Made by a program: the position numbers and the translations under genes | DNA from: Eurosta solidaginis | Taxonomy: Eukaryota; Arthropoda; Insecta; Diptera; Tephritidae | Direction: 5' to 3' | DNA: 64,000 nucleotides | Assembly (NCBI RefSeq): GCF_040869045.1 | Contig: NC_090319.1 | Coordinates: 381,315,601-381,379,600 of the forward strand | Shown: piece after piece, positions 49,151-59,553 of the stretch | Position numbering within the stretch: the stretch's first letter is position 1 | Layout: every line of letters begins with the position of its first letter | Notes under the pieces: generated by a model | The model's database searches: none | Told to the model about the DNA's origin: nothing | Seen by the model: only the letters and a program-made list of their open reading frames with translations

Positions 49151-49420
49151 GATAGAGATCCAATTTTATGTATTTGGCCTGTTGCTAACACCGAACCTTT
49201 TTCGAACCTTTTCGAACCTTTTTTGGCAAATACCCGTTACGGTTTTTTTTTTTTTTTGATTAAGTCGCCAAGCCCGCAATAAAATCTGTGCAATAACTTG
49301 AAAAACAATTTGTAATTCTTGTCAAGAGTCTCATTCTCAGTCGACGCGTCAAATTTCAACATTCTAGGTGTATTATTTACTAAAAAGCAGGTTTTTTGTG
49401 TTCTCCAAAATGTTATATAT
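49151..49420. other. Unassigned spacer
   Basis: Contains a triple CGAACCTTTT motif near 49192-49220 and a poly-T run. No gene is seen. Confidence 0.5.
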
Positions 49421-49725
49421 ATAAAAAGTGGGCGTGGTTATCATCCGATTTCGCTCATTTTCAATACCAATCTATTCTGGGTCCAGATAAGCTCGTATAC
49501 CGATATCTCAATATTTACTCAAGTTATTGTGTTAACGGAAAGACGGACGAACTGACAGACAGACGGAGAGACGGACGGACATGGCTCAATCAAATTTTTT
49601 TCGATACTTATGATTTTTATATATGGAAGTCTATATCTATCTCGATTCCTTTATACCTGTACAACCAACCGTTACACAATCAAACTTAATATACTCTGTG
49701 TGCAAAGCACTCTGAGTATAATAAA
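49421..49725 (+). mobile_element. Family 1 element, copy G, 3' end only
   Basis: Begins with AAAAAGTGGGCGTGGTTATC. It continues through a GACGGACGGACATGGCTCAA block, CTGTACAACCAACCGTTAC and a diverged right end ACTCTGAGTATAATAAAA. The first part of the element is missing. Confidence 0.75.
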
Positions 49726-50489
49726 AGTATATTTAATAAAATCTAAATTTGCACACTTTTTTTCTCCTCAAATTCACATTTTGTGACATCTGGCACCTCT
49801 GACACTACACATGTCTAACCCAGTTTCCAAAACAATTCGAATTATTTATTTTTCTTTTGTAATATAAAACGACATAATATCTTAATATGAGCAAGACATG
49901 AGCAAGGCGAAAAAAGCAACAATACCGCTACAACAGCAACACATTCAACAAGCACCTGATGCTTTGGTTGCAACAGCTAAATACCAACGCTTGGCCATGG
50001 CGCTCTCAACAAAAGGTGTCACATTACGCTTGCGCACGGCCTGCACGAAATGTGACAGCCAAAATTGCTGAATATTTTTTCACACCTTTTAACTGCTTTA
50101 AATAATCTTTTGTGTCTTTTCTACACTTTTTGCAAACTCATTTAAAATTCTGGTTTTCTTCCTTTGGAACGCTTACAATATATTGAAGTTTAATCAATTT
50201 TTTCAATGTTCCTACGAAATATGACCTTTATGTTTACTGTTATATTTAATGTTGTTGTTAGAGTTGTGGTTTGCTTGCTTACCTTCATATAATGAAGTGC
50301 AACATTTATACTGGGCGTCACTTTTGAGTGGCTGGGTTGAATGGCCTTCATGGTATACGCATAAGTGAATGTAACTTAATTTTGCTTAAGGAACATAACA
50401 GCGCATAAATAAATATGTTAATGAGCTTAATGCACAAACTCATGGGCTGTCAAGCGAATTAAAAACAAACCAAAAATTGGGGAAAACAG
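49726..50489. other. Unassigned sequence
   Basis: No feature recognised. Confidence 0.5.
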
Positions 50490-50594
50490 GAAAATTAATA
50501 AAAAAATAAAATAAAATAAAATAAAGTAAAATAAAATAAAGTAAAATAAAACAAATCAAAATAAAATAAAGTAAAAGAAACTAAGATAAAATAA
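50490..50594 (+). repeat. AAATA-type array, left part
   Basis: AAAATAAAATAAAGTAAAAT units directly precede the LINE fragment at 50595. The same type of array resumes after it. Confidence 0.85.
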
Positions 50595-51115
50595 CCGGAA
50601 CGGTCTATTCTAACAGATCGTACCATGCCACATAACCGACCTGATATAACGATCGTAAATAAGCAGGAGAATCAGGCTTACCTAATAGACATAGGTGTTC
50701 CAAACACACACAACCTACAGGAGTGCTATGCGGAGAACCTCAGAAAATACCAAAGTCTCGCACACGAAATTAAGGAGATGTGGAAGCTGCACACAGTCGC
50801 CATAATACCAATAATAATATACTCAACTGGAGTTATCCCGAAATCACTGAACTGTAGCCTTGAGAAACTTCAACTCACCGAAAAGCGACGAGCGATACAG
50901 AATGCTGTTATTTTATCGACAAGCTCTATAGTTAGAAAATTATTATGCATACACGAATCTGCGATGAATTATATAAATTTAAAAACCTGACACAGCATTT
51001 ATTTATAGAAAGTCTTACCAACAACTGTAAAACCAAACCAATGTAACAAGTTAATAGAATTAAATAGCATTAAGTATCTTTTTGTTTATAACCGATATTT
51101 AATGTGAACCCTCAA
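50595..51115 (+). pseudogene. LINE C-terminal fragment with restriction-like endonuclease core
   Basis: The frame from 50598 reads ERSILTDRTMPHNRPDI. Counting from Met at 50625, residues 6-7 are PD, residue 22 is Asp (LIDIGVP) and K41 lies in LRKYQSLAHEI. This is the PD-x14-D...K pattern of the nuclease found in R2/R4/Dong-type non-LTR elements. PIIIYSTGVIPKSL and IVRKLL follow, and the frame ends at 50990. About 120 bases of 3' untranslated sequence lie before the next A-rich array. A stop just upstream (50592) shows 5' truncation. The catalytic residues look intact, but there is no RT. Confidence 0.75.
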
Positions 51116-51865
51116 AGGAGAAAATTTTAAATAAAAAGCAAATTAAACAAAATAAAATAAAACAAAAGAAAATAAAATAAAGTAAAATAAAACTAAATAA
51201 AATAAAATAAATTAAAATAAATTAAAATAAAGTAAAATAAAATAAAATAAAACAAAACAAAATAAAATAATATAATATAAAACAAAATAAAATAAAATTA
51301 AGTTAAATTAAATTAAATTAAATTAAAGAAAATAACATTAAGTGAAATAAAGTAAAATGCAATAAAATAAAATAAAACAAAATAAAACAAAATAAAATAA
51401 ATTACTTAAGTTAATTAAAATAAAACAAACAAAAAAAATAAAAAAAAATAAAATAAGACGAAATAAAATAAATAACAAGATAAAGTAAAATAAAATAAAA
51501 CTAAATAAAATAAAATAAAGTAAAATAAAATAAAATAAAATAAAACAACACAAAACAAAATAATATAATATAAAATAAAAGAAAATAAAATTAAATTAAA
51601 TTGAAGAAAATGACAAAGTAAAATAAAGTAAAATACATTAAAACAAACTAAAATAAAATAAAGTAAAATAAAATAAAATAAAACGAAACAAAATAAAATA
51701 AATCATTTAAGTTAATTAAAATAAAAAAAAAAACAAAAAAAAAAAAACAAAATTAAAAAAAAAAATAAAATAAAACGAAATAAAATAAAATAAAACGAAA
51801 TAAAATAAATAACAACATAAAGTAAAATAAAATAAAATAAAACAAAAAAATATAAAGTGCAATAA
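51116..51865 (+). repeat. AAATA-type array, right part
   Basis: Irregular AAATA, AAAACA and AAATTA units run for about 750 bases. Blocks such as TAAATTACTTAAGTTAATTAAA near 51398 (form TAAATCATTTAAGTTAATTA near 51700) recur about 300 bases apart, so part of the array was duplicated. ORFs rich in Phe and Leu are artefacts. Confidence 0.9.
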
Positions 51866-51937
51866 TTTGATAAATTTATTTAAAGTAAATAAAAAAATAT
51901 TGTCAGTTTGTGCTGCTGTTTTTATGTTTGTGATTGT

Positions 51938-52142
51938 GTGTAACGATAAATACACTTCCTGTATTTTTATGAGAGTATGTTCGGTGCTGATAGTCCTGTG
52001 CGGGATAAAGATCCGGTGCGTTCCGGTTACTAGTATATATACTAGCCCGTCCATATCGGGAACGATTCGATATTAGCCGGTGACGCTTCGAGGTCATCCC
52101 CCAAACCTCGCACTTTGTTCCATATGTTCTTCATGTTCCAGA
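51938..52142 (-). repeat. Interspersed repeat related to 20281-20505
   Basis: Shares GATCCGGTGCGTTCCGGT, CATATCGGGAACGATTC and a GGTCATCCCC block in the same order. It is more diverged, and the GGGGAGT hairpin and the AAC tail are mutated. Confidence 0.6.
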
Positions 52143-52986
52143 CCAGCCTCATATTGTGGCCGATCTTATTTATAATTGAAGTAAAAAAAAACTAATTTCT
52201 GTGGTTCTTCCACTTCAAAGCCACATTGGCTCGCCATAACTAATACCTTTATTTCAAACAATATTAATTTCGCACACACATACACTCATACTGGTAGATA
52301 AGCTATTAAATCTTTTTAAGCTTGAACAAAACTTTACGCGTTTGCGTAGTTGCCTAACAATCTAATACTAAGTATGTTTGTCACAGCTACAAAACCGGCT
52401 TCATTCCAAAACAATATGACAGGTGAAGAAAAATGGTTTTTTGATTGCATTGCGCATTTCAATTGACGTCAAGTAGTGCCGACACAGTGCACGGTCTAAC
52501 TCGGTGCTGCACTCTGTTGGCTTAGAAGCGATCAGTGCACAGCTTAAAACCGAGCCTCTGATGATTTTAAATGAATTCTCTTTAGAGGAAAAGTTTATTT
52601 ATTTATTTTTTTTTTTTTCAAAAAGTGAAATATAAAGAAAATGACTGAAACAAAACGTGTTGCTCATAAATTGAATTTGGTCGTAGTTGTAAGTAGAATT
52701 TCTTAGAAAACTTGTCTGATAAGCCGTTTAATTGCATGTGGCTTTCATTGACGCGTTCATTGCGCCGATCATTTACGCTTAAAGAATAAATTGAATGTGT
52801 CATGTTTGGTAAAGCTCCAATAAGAAATAGGAAGCTTAATGCTTAATAATTTTTTTTTTTTATTAATCATCACAAATTTGTTCTACCGACACCTTAATAA
52901 GCTAGCATAGTGAAGGGTACATCCCAACTGAGTTGGGAGCAAAAGAAAATGGAGAACTATATTAAAATTTTGTACTATAATATATT
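52143..52986. other. Unassigned sequence
   Basis: No feature recognised apart from a T run near 52606. Confidence 0.5.
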
Positions 52987-53070
52987 TGGCGATCGCCGTG
53001 GTGTGGTTGTAGCGCGCTCCACCTACCACACCGAAGATCCTGAGTTCAAACACCACATCAAAAATTAATA
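52987..53070 (+). mobile_element. SINE head, truncated relative of 32830-33202
   Basis: CGCCGTGGTGTGG, the A-box-like TGGTGTGGTTG near 52999 and GAGTTCAAACACC near 53042 match the full SINE. The tRNA-unrelated body is missing; an A-rich region follows near 53115. Confidence 0.7.
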
Positions 53071-53229
53071 TTTTCTTCTAATTCAAAGTATGTATATACC
53101 AATTTCCTTAAATAAATAAAAAAAATAAGAGGTTGGAAACGAGTACTTTCCAACCTCCCACGGAGATCAGCAATAATTGCTTTTAATAAATGTTCTCTGT
53201 TGCTTGATTAAACGTTTGACCTCTGTTGA

Positions 53230-53830
53230 TTACTCGAGTTTCACCTTGCGTTGCTTGAAGTTTCGTCCATTCCAACAACATACTGAACAATAATCACTAG
53301 GCTACACGTCAAGACTTAAAAACTTTTATTAACAACAAGGAAATTATAGATTAGGAAATAATCTTTTTCAAAACTTGCTATGGTGCGCCCATTCCGAGTG
53401 CACTATTAATAGATTAGAAAATAATGCTTTTCAACATACTAACAAATTTACTCTAGGGTGCTTTAAGTTCCGTTCATTCCGGCAGCATTATTAATAGTAA
53501 GCAACACAGCATGCTTTAAAATAAAAGTTTGGTAAATAATGAACAAAAACATCTTAACAACCTCAAATGAACTTCTGACGTATACATATCCCTCAAGCTT
53601 AATTTTGTGTTGCTCGAAATTTCGTTCATTCCGACAGCATACCTAACAAGAAACATATCGCCAGGCTGCATTTAAAGAATTTTAAACTTTCATCAACAAC
53701 AAAGAAAAGGATAAATAAGAGACTATTTTTTTACATACTGCCAAGAAGCATATACTAGGGTGCTTTGAGTCTTGTCCATTCCGACATCATCAACAATATA
53801 ATTCCGATTTTGAATGAACTAACTACTTCG
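53230..53830 (+). repeat. Ancient degenerate tandem block (CATTCCGACAGCAT motif)
   Basis: Related phrases recur: TTTCGTCCATTCCAACAACA (53262), CGCCCATTCCGAGTGCA (53386), TCCGTTCATTCCGGCAGCA (53470), TTTCGTTCATTCCGACAGCA (53620) and TTGTCCATTCCGACATCA (53773). Several are preceded by TAGGGTGCTTT or GTTGCT and followed by AACAAGGAAA or AACAAAGAAA. Spacing is irregular, so this is an old, eroded repeat. Confidence 0.6.
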
Positions 53831-54742
53831 TATGTTGAAACTTTCACTGCTAATTTTAGCTGGCCGGGTGTGGTCTGCTTTGAGTGAATTAGCAAACACT
53901 GGGACAGACTCAACCCCTCGTAGTAAGATTTCGAAAAACTTCTAAAACAAAATGCCGTTTCCATCATTTACCAAAATTTCGAGGACGCTTAGGTATGTTT
54001 TTACCCAATTTTGTATTCCAAAAAGTTTGTACTTTCACATTCATGCTGCTTATGAAAGTTTTCTACTTGAAATGTGACAACCGAAAAATTTACAAATTAA
54101 TTACACGCTTACAAAATAGCTTTATTATGCTCTACCACTGTTAATAAAGTCATACTCATTCAATGAAGCTATATCAGACAGCTATGATCGCCACTTAAAC
54201 TATTTATTTCTCATGACACGTTCATGCACCCACTCACTGTGAAGGCTAGTACTAGAAGCAACAGTAATAGAGCGCCGAAATACATTAACAATTTTAAACT
54301 AAAAGAAACAAAGTGATTAGCATTAGGAGTAATAGCAATATGAAATTATGGGCACAATAAAAAAAAACCCCTACTCAAAAACTTTGAATCGGAGCTTCTC
54401 ATAGCTCGTGTTTTAAGCGCTTCTATATAAAAATATGATGGACCATCAATGCGCCTGCGCACAGCAGCTAATGGAATTTGTTAAAGCGGTTTATTATGTT
54501 TCTCCCGTTTTGTATGAATTTGTAAATGTTGATTACAATTATGATTGTTGCGATGATGGGCGACCGCATAAATTTTAATTAAACAATTTTCCCCCTTTTT
54601 TGGGTTGTTGGCGTAGGAAAGGCGAGCTTCATTAATTTGATGGAATGTTGAAAAGCAGTTCACAGTTGATATACACAACTAAGCCCAGCAGTTTGTCAGT
54701 TGAAGCATGGCTCACTCGTGAGCACAACAACATTAAAAAAAT
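53831..54742. other. Unassigned sequence
   Basis: No feature recognised. Confidence 0.5.
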
Positions 54743-55237
54743 AAGTAAGGAAGGCTAAGTTCGGGTGTAACCGAACATTACATACTCAGCTGTCACATTA
54801 CAGCTTGCAAAACTTTTGAATTAGTTACCTTCTTTTAAAAGTGGGCGGTGCCATGCACATTGTTCAAAATTTTACTAATTTTCTATTCTGCGTCATAAGG
54901 TCAATTCACCTTACAAGTTTCATTGCTTTGTCCGTCGTTGGTAATGAATTATAGCACTTTTTCGATTTTTCGAAATTTCGATATCGAAAAAGTGGGTGCG
55001 GTTATAGTCCGATATCGTTTATTTTAAATAGCGATCTGAGATTGAGTGCCTAGGAACTTTCATACCAAATTTCAGTAAGAAACCTCAAAAACTTATTCAA
55101 GTATCGTGTTCAGGGACAGACGGATCATATTGATATATATAAGTCTATAACTATCTCGATTAGTTTATGCCGTTACGGTACAGTTATGCGAACAAAATTA
55201 ATATACTCTGTGTGCTTTGCTCAGCTGAGTATAAAAA
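54743..55237 (+). mobile_element. Family 1 element, copy H, internally deleted
   Basis: Both ends are present: TAAGTAAGGAAGGCTAAG with hairpin and TACTCAGCTG on the left, and TGCTCAGCTGAGTATAAAAA on the right. The body is the same 3' half as in copy E, with GTGGGCGGTGCCA and a shortened ACAGACGG block. AAAATAAG occurs on both sides and may be the target duplication. Confidence 0.85.
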
Positions 55238-55955
55238 TAAGACCAACTTCATGCAACTACAGCTCCTACAAAGCAAATAAATTATTACAAATGACAAGAA
55301 ATTTTTTATGAAAAAATTTAACAAAGAATATTAAATTGGGTCATCTAATACAGTGTTAGATACTTATGGAAAATGGGTGTATCCCTCAATCTTAATCAAA
55401 AACTGTGAACATTGCCACCGCAATACAAACTATACCAAATGAAGAGGCGCAATTGAATTGAGTGCGTGAGAAAAGGGAAAATGTTAGTTTTAATTAATAG
55501 TAATAATAAAACTGAACACAGTTGAAACTCTTTGCAAGTCTCGTGCTTTAATTAAAATAAATTTTCGAAATAAATATTTTCACGCTACATTTTCTCTTTG
55601 AGTACCATAGACTTGCGCTCGTAATTCCTATTTTTTATCTTTAGCAACCCAGCGAACAAATTTTTGAGAGCTTATAATTATGATGACTGCAATATATAAG
55701 AAAAATGTGAGCTTTGGAAACATCATTACATAAACTTCATTTATAAGTACTTAATTTACCAAGATTTGGCTGCATCATACACTTAAGAGGCTTAATTCAT
55801 GAGTCAAAAGATATTACAAGCATACTTTATTGAAGCTAAATTTGAGAAATATGAGCTTAAAGTGACAATTAATACGATAGTGATACTATAAGAGTATTTT
55901 AAGAGATTTAGAAAAATTACATATGAACTCTTTTCATCAATCCATTATAAGTCAT
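55238..55955. other. Unassigned AT-rich sequence
   Basis: No feature recognised. Confidence 0.5.
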
Positions 55956-56690
55956 TTATGAGTCATAACGGTGGTATCCAAGAAAATTGGAGGGCTGTTT
56001 TTGAAATATTAAACAGCTTCTTTTAACTGTAAAATCGTTCAAGTTGTAATAAACAAATTGGATTTTTACGATTACAATAGAAATCATATAAGATTCATAA
56101 TAATATTTTGTAAATAAAACAAAGTGGCCTCCACTTTGAGGCTTTAAAAACTTAGGTTTTGATAGACATGATATTTTTTATTATTGCACTAGGAGTTATA
56201 TACGACACATAACGGTCGAATATGACAAGAAACTCTTTTGTAAGTTTAAAAAAAATCCTTCTTTATGAAGCCTTAAGGGATCTTTAAGTTGGAATGAACA
56301 TATAAGCTTGTTATTAATAGACTGAAATGGTCAACTATCGCAAGAAACTTGAAGTGTTATTTTTTAAATATAACAAAGTTCCTTATACTTTAAGGCTTTA
56401 GAGTCGTATAAATTTTAATGAAATTACGACATATAGAGGTCGACCAACGAAAGAACCTTGGAGTGTTATTTTGTGTATATAAACAAATTATTTTTTTTAT
56501 GAAGGTTTTGAAACCAGTTTAAAGATGAATGGACAAATCAGCTTTTTATTAAATGCTGATAGCAGTCATATATGACGCATAACTTAAAAAAACCTCCTAA
56601 ATAATACAGTCATACAATCATATATGACTCATAACGGTCGACTAATGAAAAATCTAAATATAATCCGTTTCGTGTGTTTTTTTGTGAATA
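55956..56690 (+). repeat. Ancient degenerate tandem block (CATAACGGTCGA motif)
   Basis: CATAACGG or a close form occurs near 55963, 56208, 56430 and 56630. It is followed by GACTAATGA-like or GACCAACGA-like words and, further on, GTGTTATTTT, TTTATGAAG and GCTTTTTATTAA blocks. The period is roughly 200-245 bases. No ORF is present. Confidence 0.55.
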
Positions 56691-56722
56691 TAAGAAAGTA
56701 CAACCACTTCGTTCCCGGTATA

Positions 56723-56834
56723 ATATAATAATTTGTTCAAAATTTGTTTCATACTAAAATATGAAACAACAAAACAATATATAATAATTTGTTCAAAATT
56801 TGTTTCATACTAAAATATGAAACAACAAAACAAA
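56723..56834 (+). repeat. 56-bp tandem duplication, nearly identical
   Basis: ATATAATAATTTGTTCAAAA and the following sequence through GAAACAACAAAACAA occur twice in a row with a period of 56. They differ only at the last base. Each copy contains the small hairpin GTTTCATACTAAAATATGAAAC. Confidence 0.95.
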
Positions 56835-58769
56835 ACAGTAAAATTCGAGACTACACTGCGATAGCAATAACAATAAGCAGTGAATGAATGTTGATCGATT
56901 TTATTAATTTTCATTTGATTGCCTTCCGTTTGATTTGATATGTCGTCACCAACTCAAACCAAAAATTTTTATTTCATTTGAATTTTTAAGCATGACGTAA
57001 CTATTTTCTGTGTTATTCTACCGGAATCGATTTAATTATTGTTGGAAGCCATACGGAGCTAACAGAGCCGTACTGAATAAACATTTAAGAATACGCTGGC
57101 ATCATTAAAAACAAGTAAAACATGAAAATAGTGAACAAATTATCTTTGGTAAGTTCAAAACAACTTAAAAAAGATTCAAAAAGTTAACGGAAAATGGCTC
57201 AAATACGACTCGAATAAGGCTCTTCTATGACTCCAAGTTATTGTAATTAGCATGACTAAGCAATATTATATAAACAAATTAGGCTTTAATATGACTTCAA
57301 AAGCAGGGAGCTTCATTAAAAATAATAGAAAAATAGAAAAAAAATCGTCGTCCTAAAATCTATTCGTAATCATATTTCTTTCTGCCTCCATTCTCAACTA
57401 GACTAATGTTGCAATCTTTGTAGAAAGATTCAAAATTTCCTTTTATCATAATGATCGTGAACGTATTTACTAAGACCTCGTATTTGACTCTCTTATAATT
57501 AAGAGTGTTTACTGGTTATATGTATGTTTGTATGTCGTTTTGAAATTTAATATTGATGAATGCATTTACTTACATAAATAAGTTTTACTATAAATATATA
57601 TATATATAATGTATGTAAGTACTCTGGAGCTTAAATTTTTGTAGTGAAAATATTTATCTCACATGTCACAAAATTTTAAAATTTTCAACTGCACGCGAAC
57701 GAATGCATTTGCATGCACATTCCACAATTTACTGCTGCCAAACAAGCATGGTGATAATAACAAACATACGAAAAGTACAAAACAAATGAGTATGGCCACC
57801 CAGCAGTCATAATTATTTAAACAAATATTGGCATTACTTTGCAGCATAAATTCACTTGCAAATATATTTATGCAATTGCACAAGTGCTGTAAGTAAAAAA
57901 ACAACGTTAGATAACTTATATACATAAATTTGTATGTACAAATGCTGGTATTACTTAGTTATTCAGTCCAACAGTCGTTCGTACAGTCCTTAAATTTTCG
58001 AGTTTACTACCCGTTGAAGTGTGTGTTTTCATCTAAACTATTTCTAGCCCTAGTTTAGAGGCGGTGCAATTGGATATGTGCAAAAAATAACAATAAAACC
58101 TTTAAAATAAAAACAGCTGCCGTACATATGTTGAATACCAACGAACAACATGGTGGCGACACCCGGCGACAAGTTTTTTTTATAGGTAAATTGGGAGCTG
58201 CGGGTCTCATTTACTTGAAGATCTATGAGTGTTGGTGCGGTCGGTTTTTTGCTGCTTGTTTTTTTTTTTTTTTACTGGGCGAAAGTTTCGATGTTATGGG
58301 CTTTTATGCATATAGGTTCAAAACAAATACATATTTTAGAAAAAATAAGGGGCTTGAAAATAATTCTTGCAGTTCTTGGAAATACCCATATGAGAAGCTT
58401 ATATATTAACATAAAAACAGCGTTTTTGGGAAGGTGAGGTTATAACGCAAACAATGATTTCCTTTCTTACTCGTTTCTGTATGTTTTGCACCTTCTTTGG
58501 GGAGAACTGATATTTCCTTAGACTTAAAACACAGGAGAATATTTAGAGCTTTTATTGACGCTAAAGCAATCGTACTCAAACTTGTGTTTTTTTACGAGAG
58601 ATGACATAAGATTTGGTCGAATAAAAAATCCGTACACAAATTTTTAGTTTATGTTAAGAATTTGCCGGAATGTTATATTTTTATTTTTATTTTTTTTAAT
58701 TTTTATATTTTTTATTTTTGTTATCACCTCCTTTATGTTAGGTCGGTTGCATATTTGTCCGCTTTTCAT
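56835..58769. other. Mostly unassigned; AT microsatellite near 57593-57608
   Basis: A short (AT)8 run is present. A TCAGTCCAACAGTCGTTCGT initiator-like word lies at 57963. No gene is seen. Confidence 0.5.
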
Positions 58770-59151
58770 ACAAATCTCGCAATCGATCTTTCAGTAACTT
58801 CTCACTGAGCTACAAACGTGAAATTTTACACATAGGCTAGGACACCGTGACAATGCAACAAAAGGAAAAAATCCTTTAGGTAGCGCACGGATCGAAATAA
58901 TTAGATAATTGGAAAATTTTCAAACCAGCTTTTAAGTAACTTCTCGATGAGCTAAGGACTTAATTCAGAGGTCGATGACAGCCGATGGCACGATACAAAA
59001 AGATTCTATAGCGGGCGCACGGGATGAGATATTTAGAAAAATCGTACGAAACGGGGGAATTTTGGGATTGATTTTTATGTAAGTTCTCATTGAGCTACAA
59101 GCGTAAAGCTTAACAGATAGGTTAAGGCACCGAGAAAATGTAAGAAAAGGA
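58770..59151 (+). repeat. 142-bp tandem array related to 40380-41075
   Basis: TGAGCTA occurs at 58806, 58948 and 59091, each followed by related AAGCTT or GAAATTTTACA-like words, a CACCG-like motif and a CGCACGGATCGA or CGCACGGGATGA block. The unit type matches the leader and units at 40380. Confidence 0.7.
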
Positions 59152-59553
59152 GAAAATAAAAATAAAATAAAAAAATTTTAACCACTTCGTTTATATAAAT
59201 GGACAAGAATCAGCGAAAAATGTCTCCTTATATAAAGACATATTCTTGCCAAACTTTGATTTTTAAATTTTCACATAGAAATTGCAAAAATATTTATGCA
59301 AAGTAAAAACATAATGGTGGAGCTCATTGATTGACTAATAATATCCCCTTTCCCACCAACTTTTCAATCCAAGTAATGTGCGCTCCACTTTTATATTTTT
59401 ACTTCTCATAAATATTTATGCAATATCTATGTCAAAATTTGAAAACCAAAGTTTAGCAAGAATATATCTTTATATAAGGAGAAATTTTTCGCTCCTTTTT
59501 GTCCATTTATATAAAGGAAATACTTAAAATTTTTTATTTTATTTTTATTTTTC
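59152..59553. mobile_element. 402-bp palindromic MITE with about 170-bp arms
   Basis: GAAAATAAAAATAAAATAAA at the left pairs with the complement at the right end. Both arms contain TTTATATAAATGGACAA, CTCCTTATATAAAGA and AATATTTATGCAAAG or a close form. A central part near 59330-59390 is unpaired. No ORF is present, and a target duplication is not clear because the flanks are A-rich. Confidence 0.85.

Noticed and set aside
48718..49163. ORFs reading as Lys-Val repeats on the minus strand
   Set aside because: They are the translation of the ACTTTA hexamer array and not a structural protein.
51338..52054. Phe/Leu/Ile-rich minus-strand ORFs
   Set aside because: They are translations of AAATA-type arrays. 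The part over 51938-52054 lies in a dispersed repeat.
57963..57996. Initiator-like TCAGTC followed by fly-type 5' leader wording
   Set aside because: No downstream promoter element matches at +28 to +32, and no ORF or splice donor context supports a first exon.
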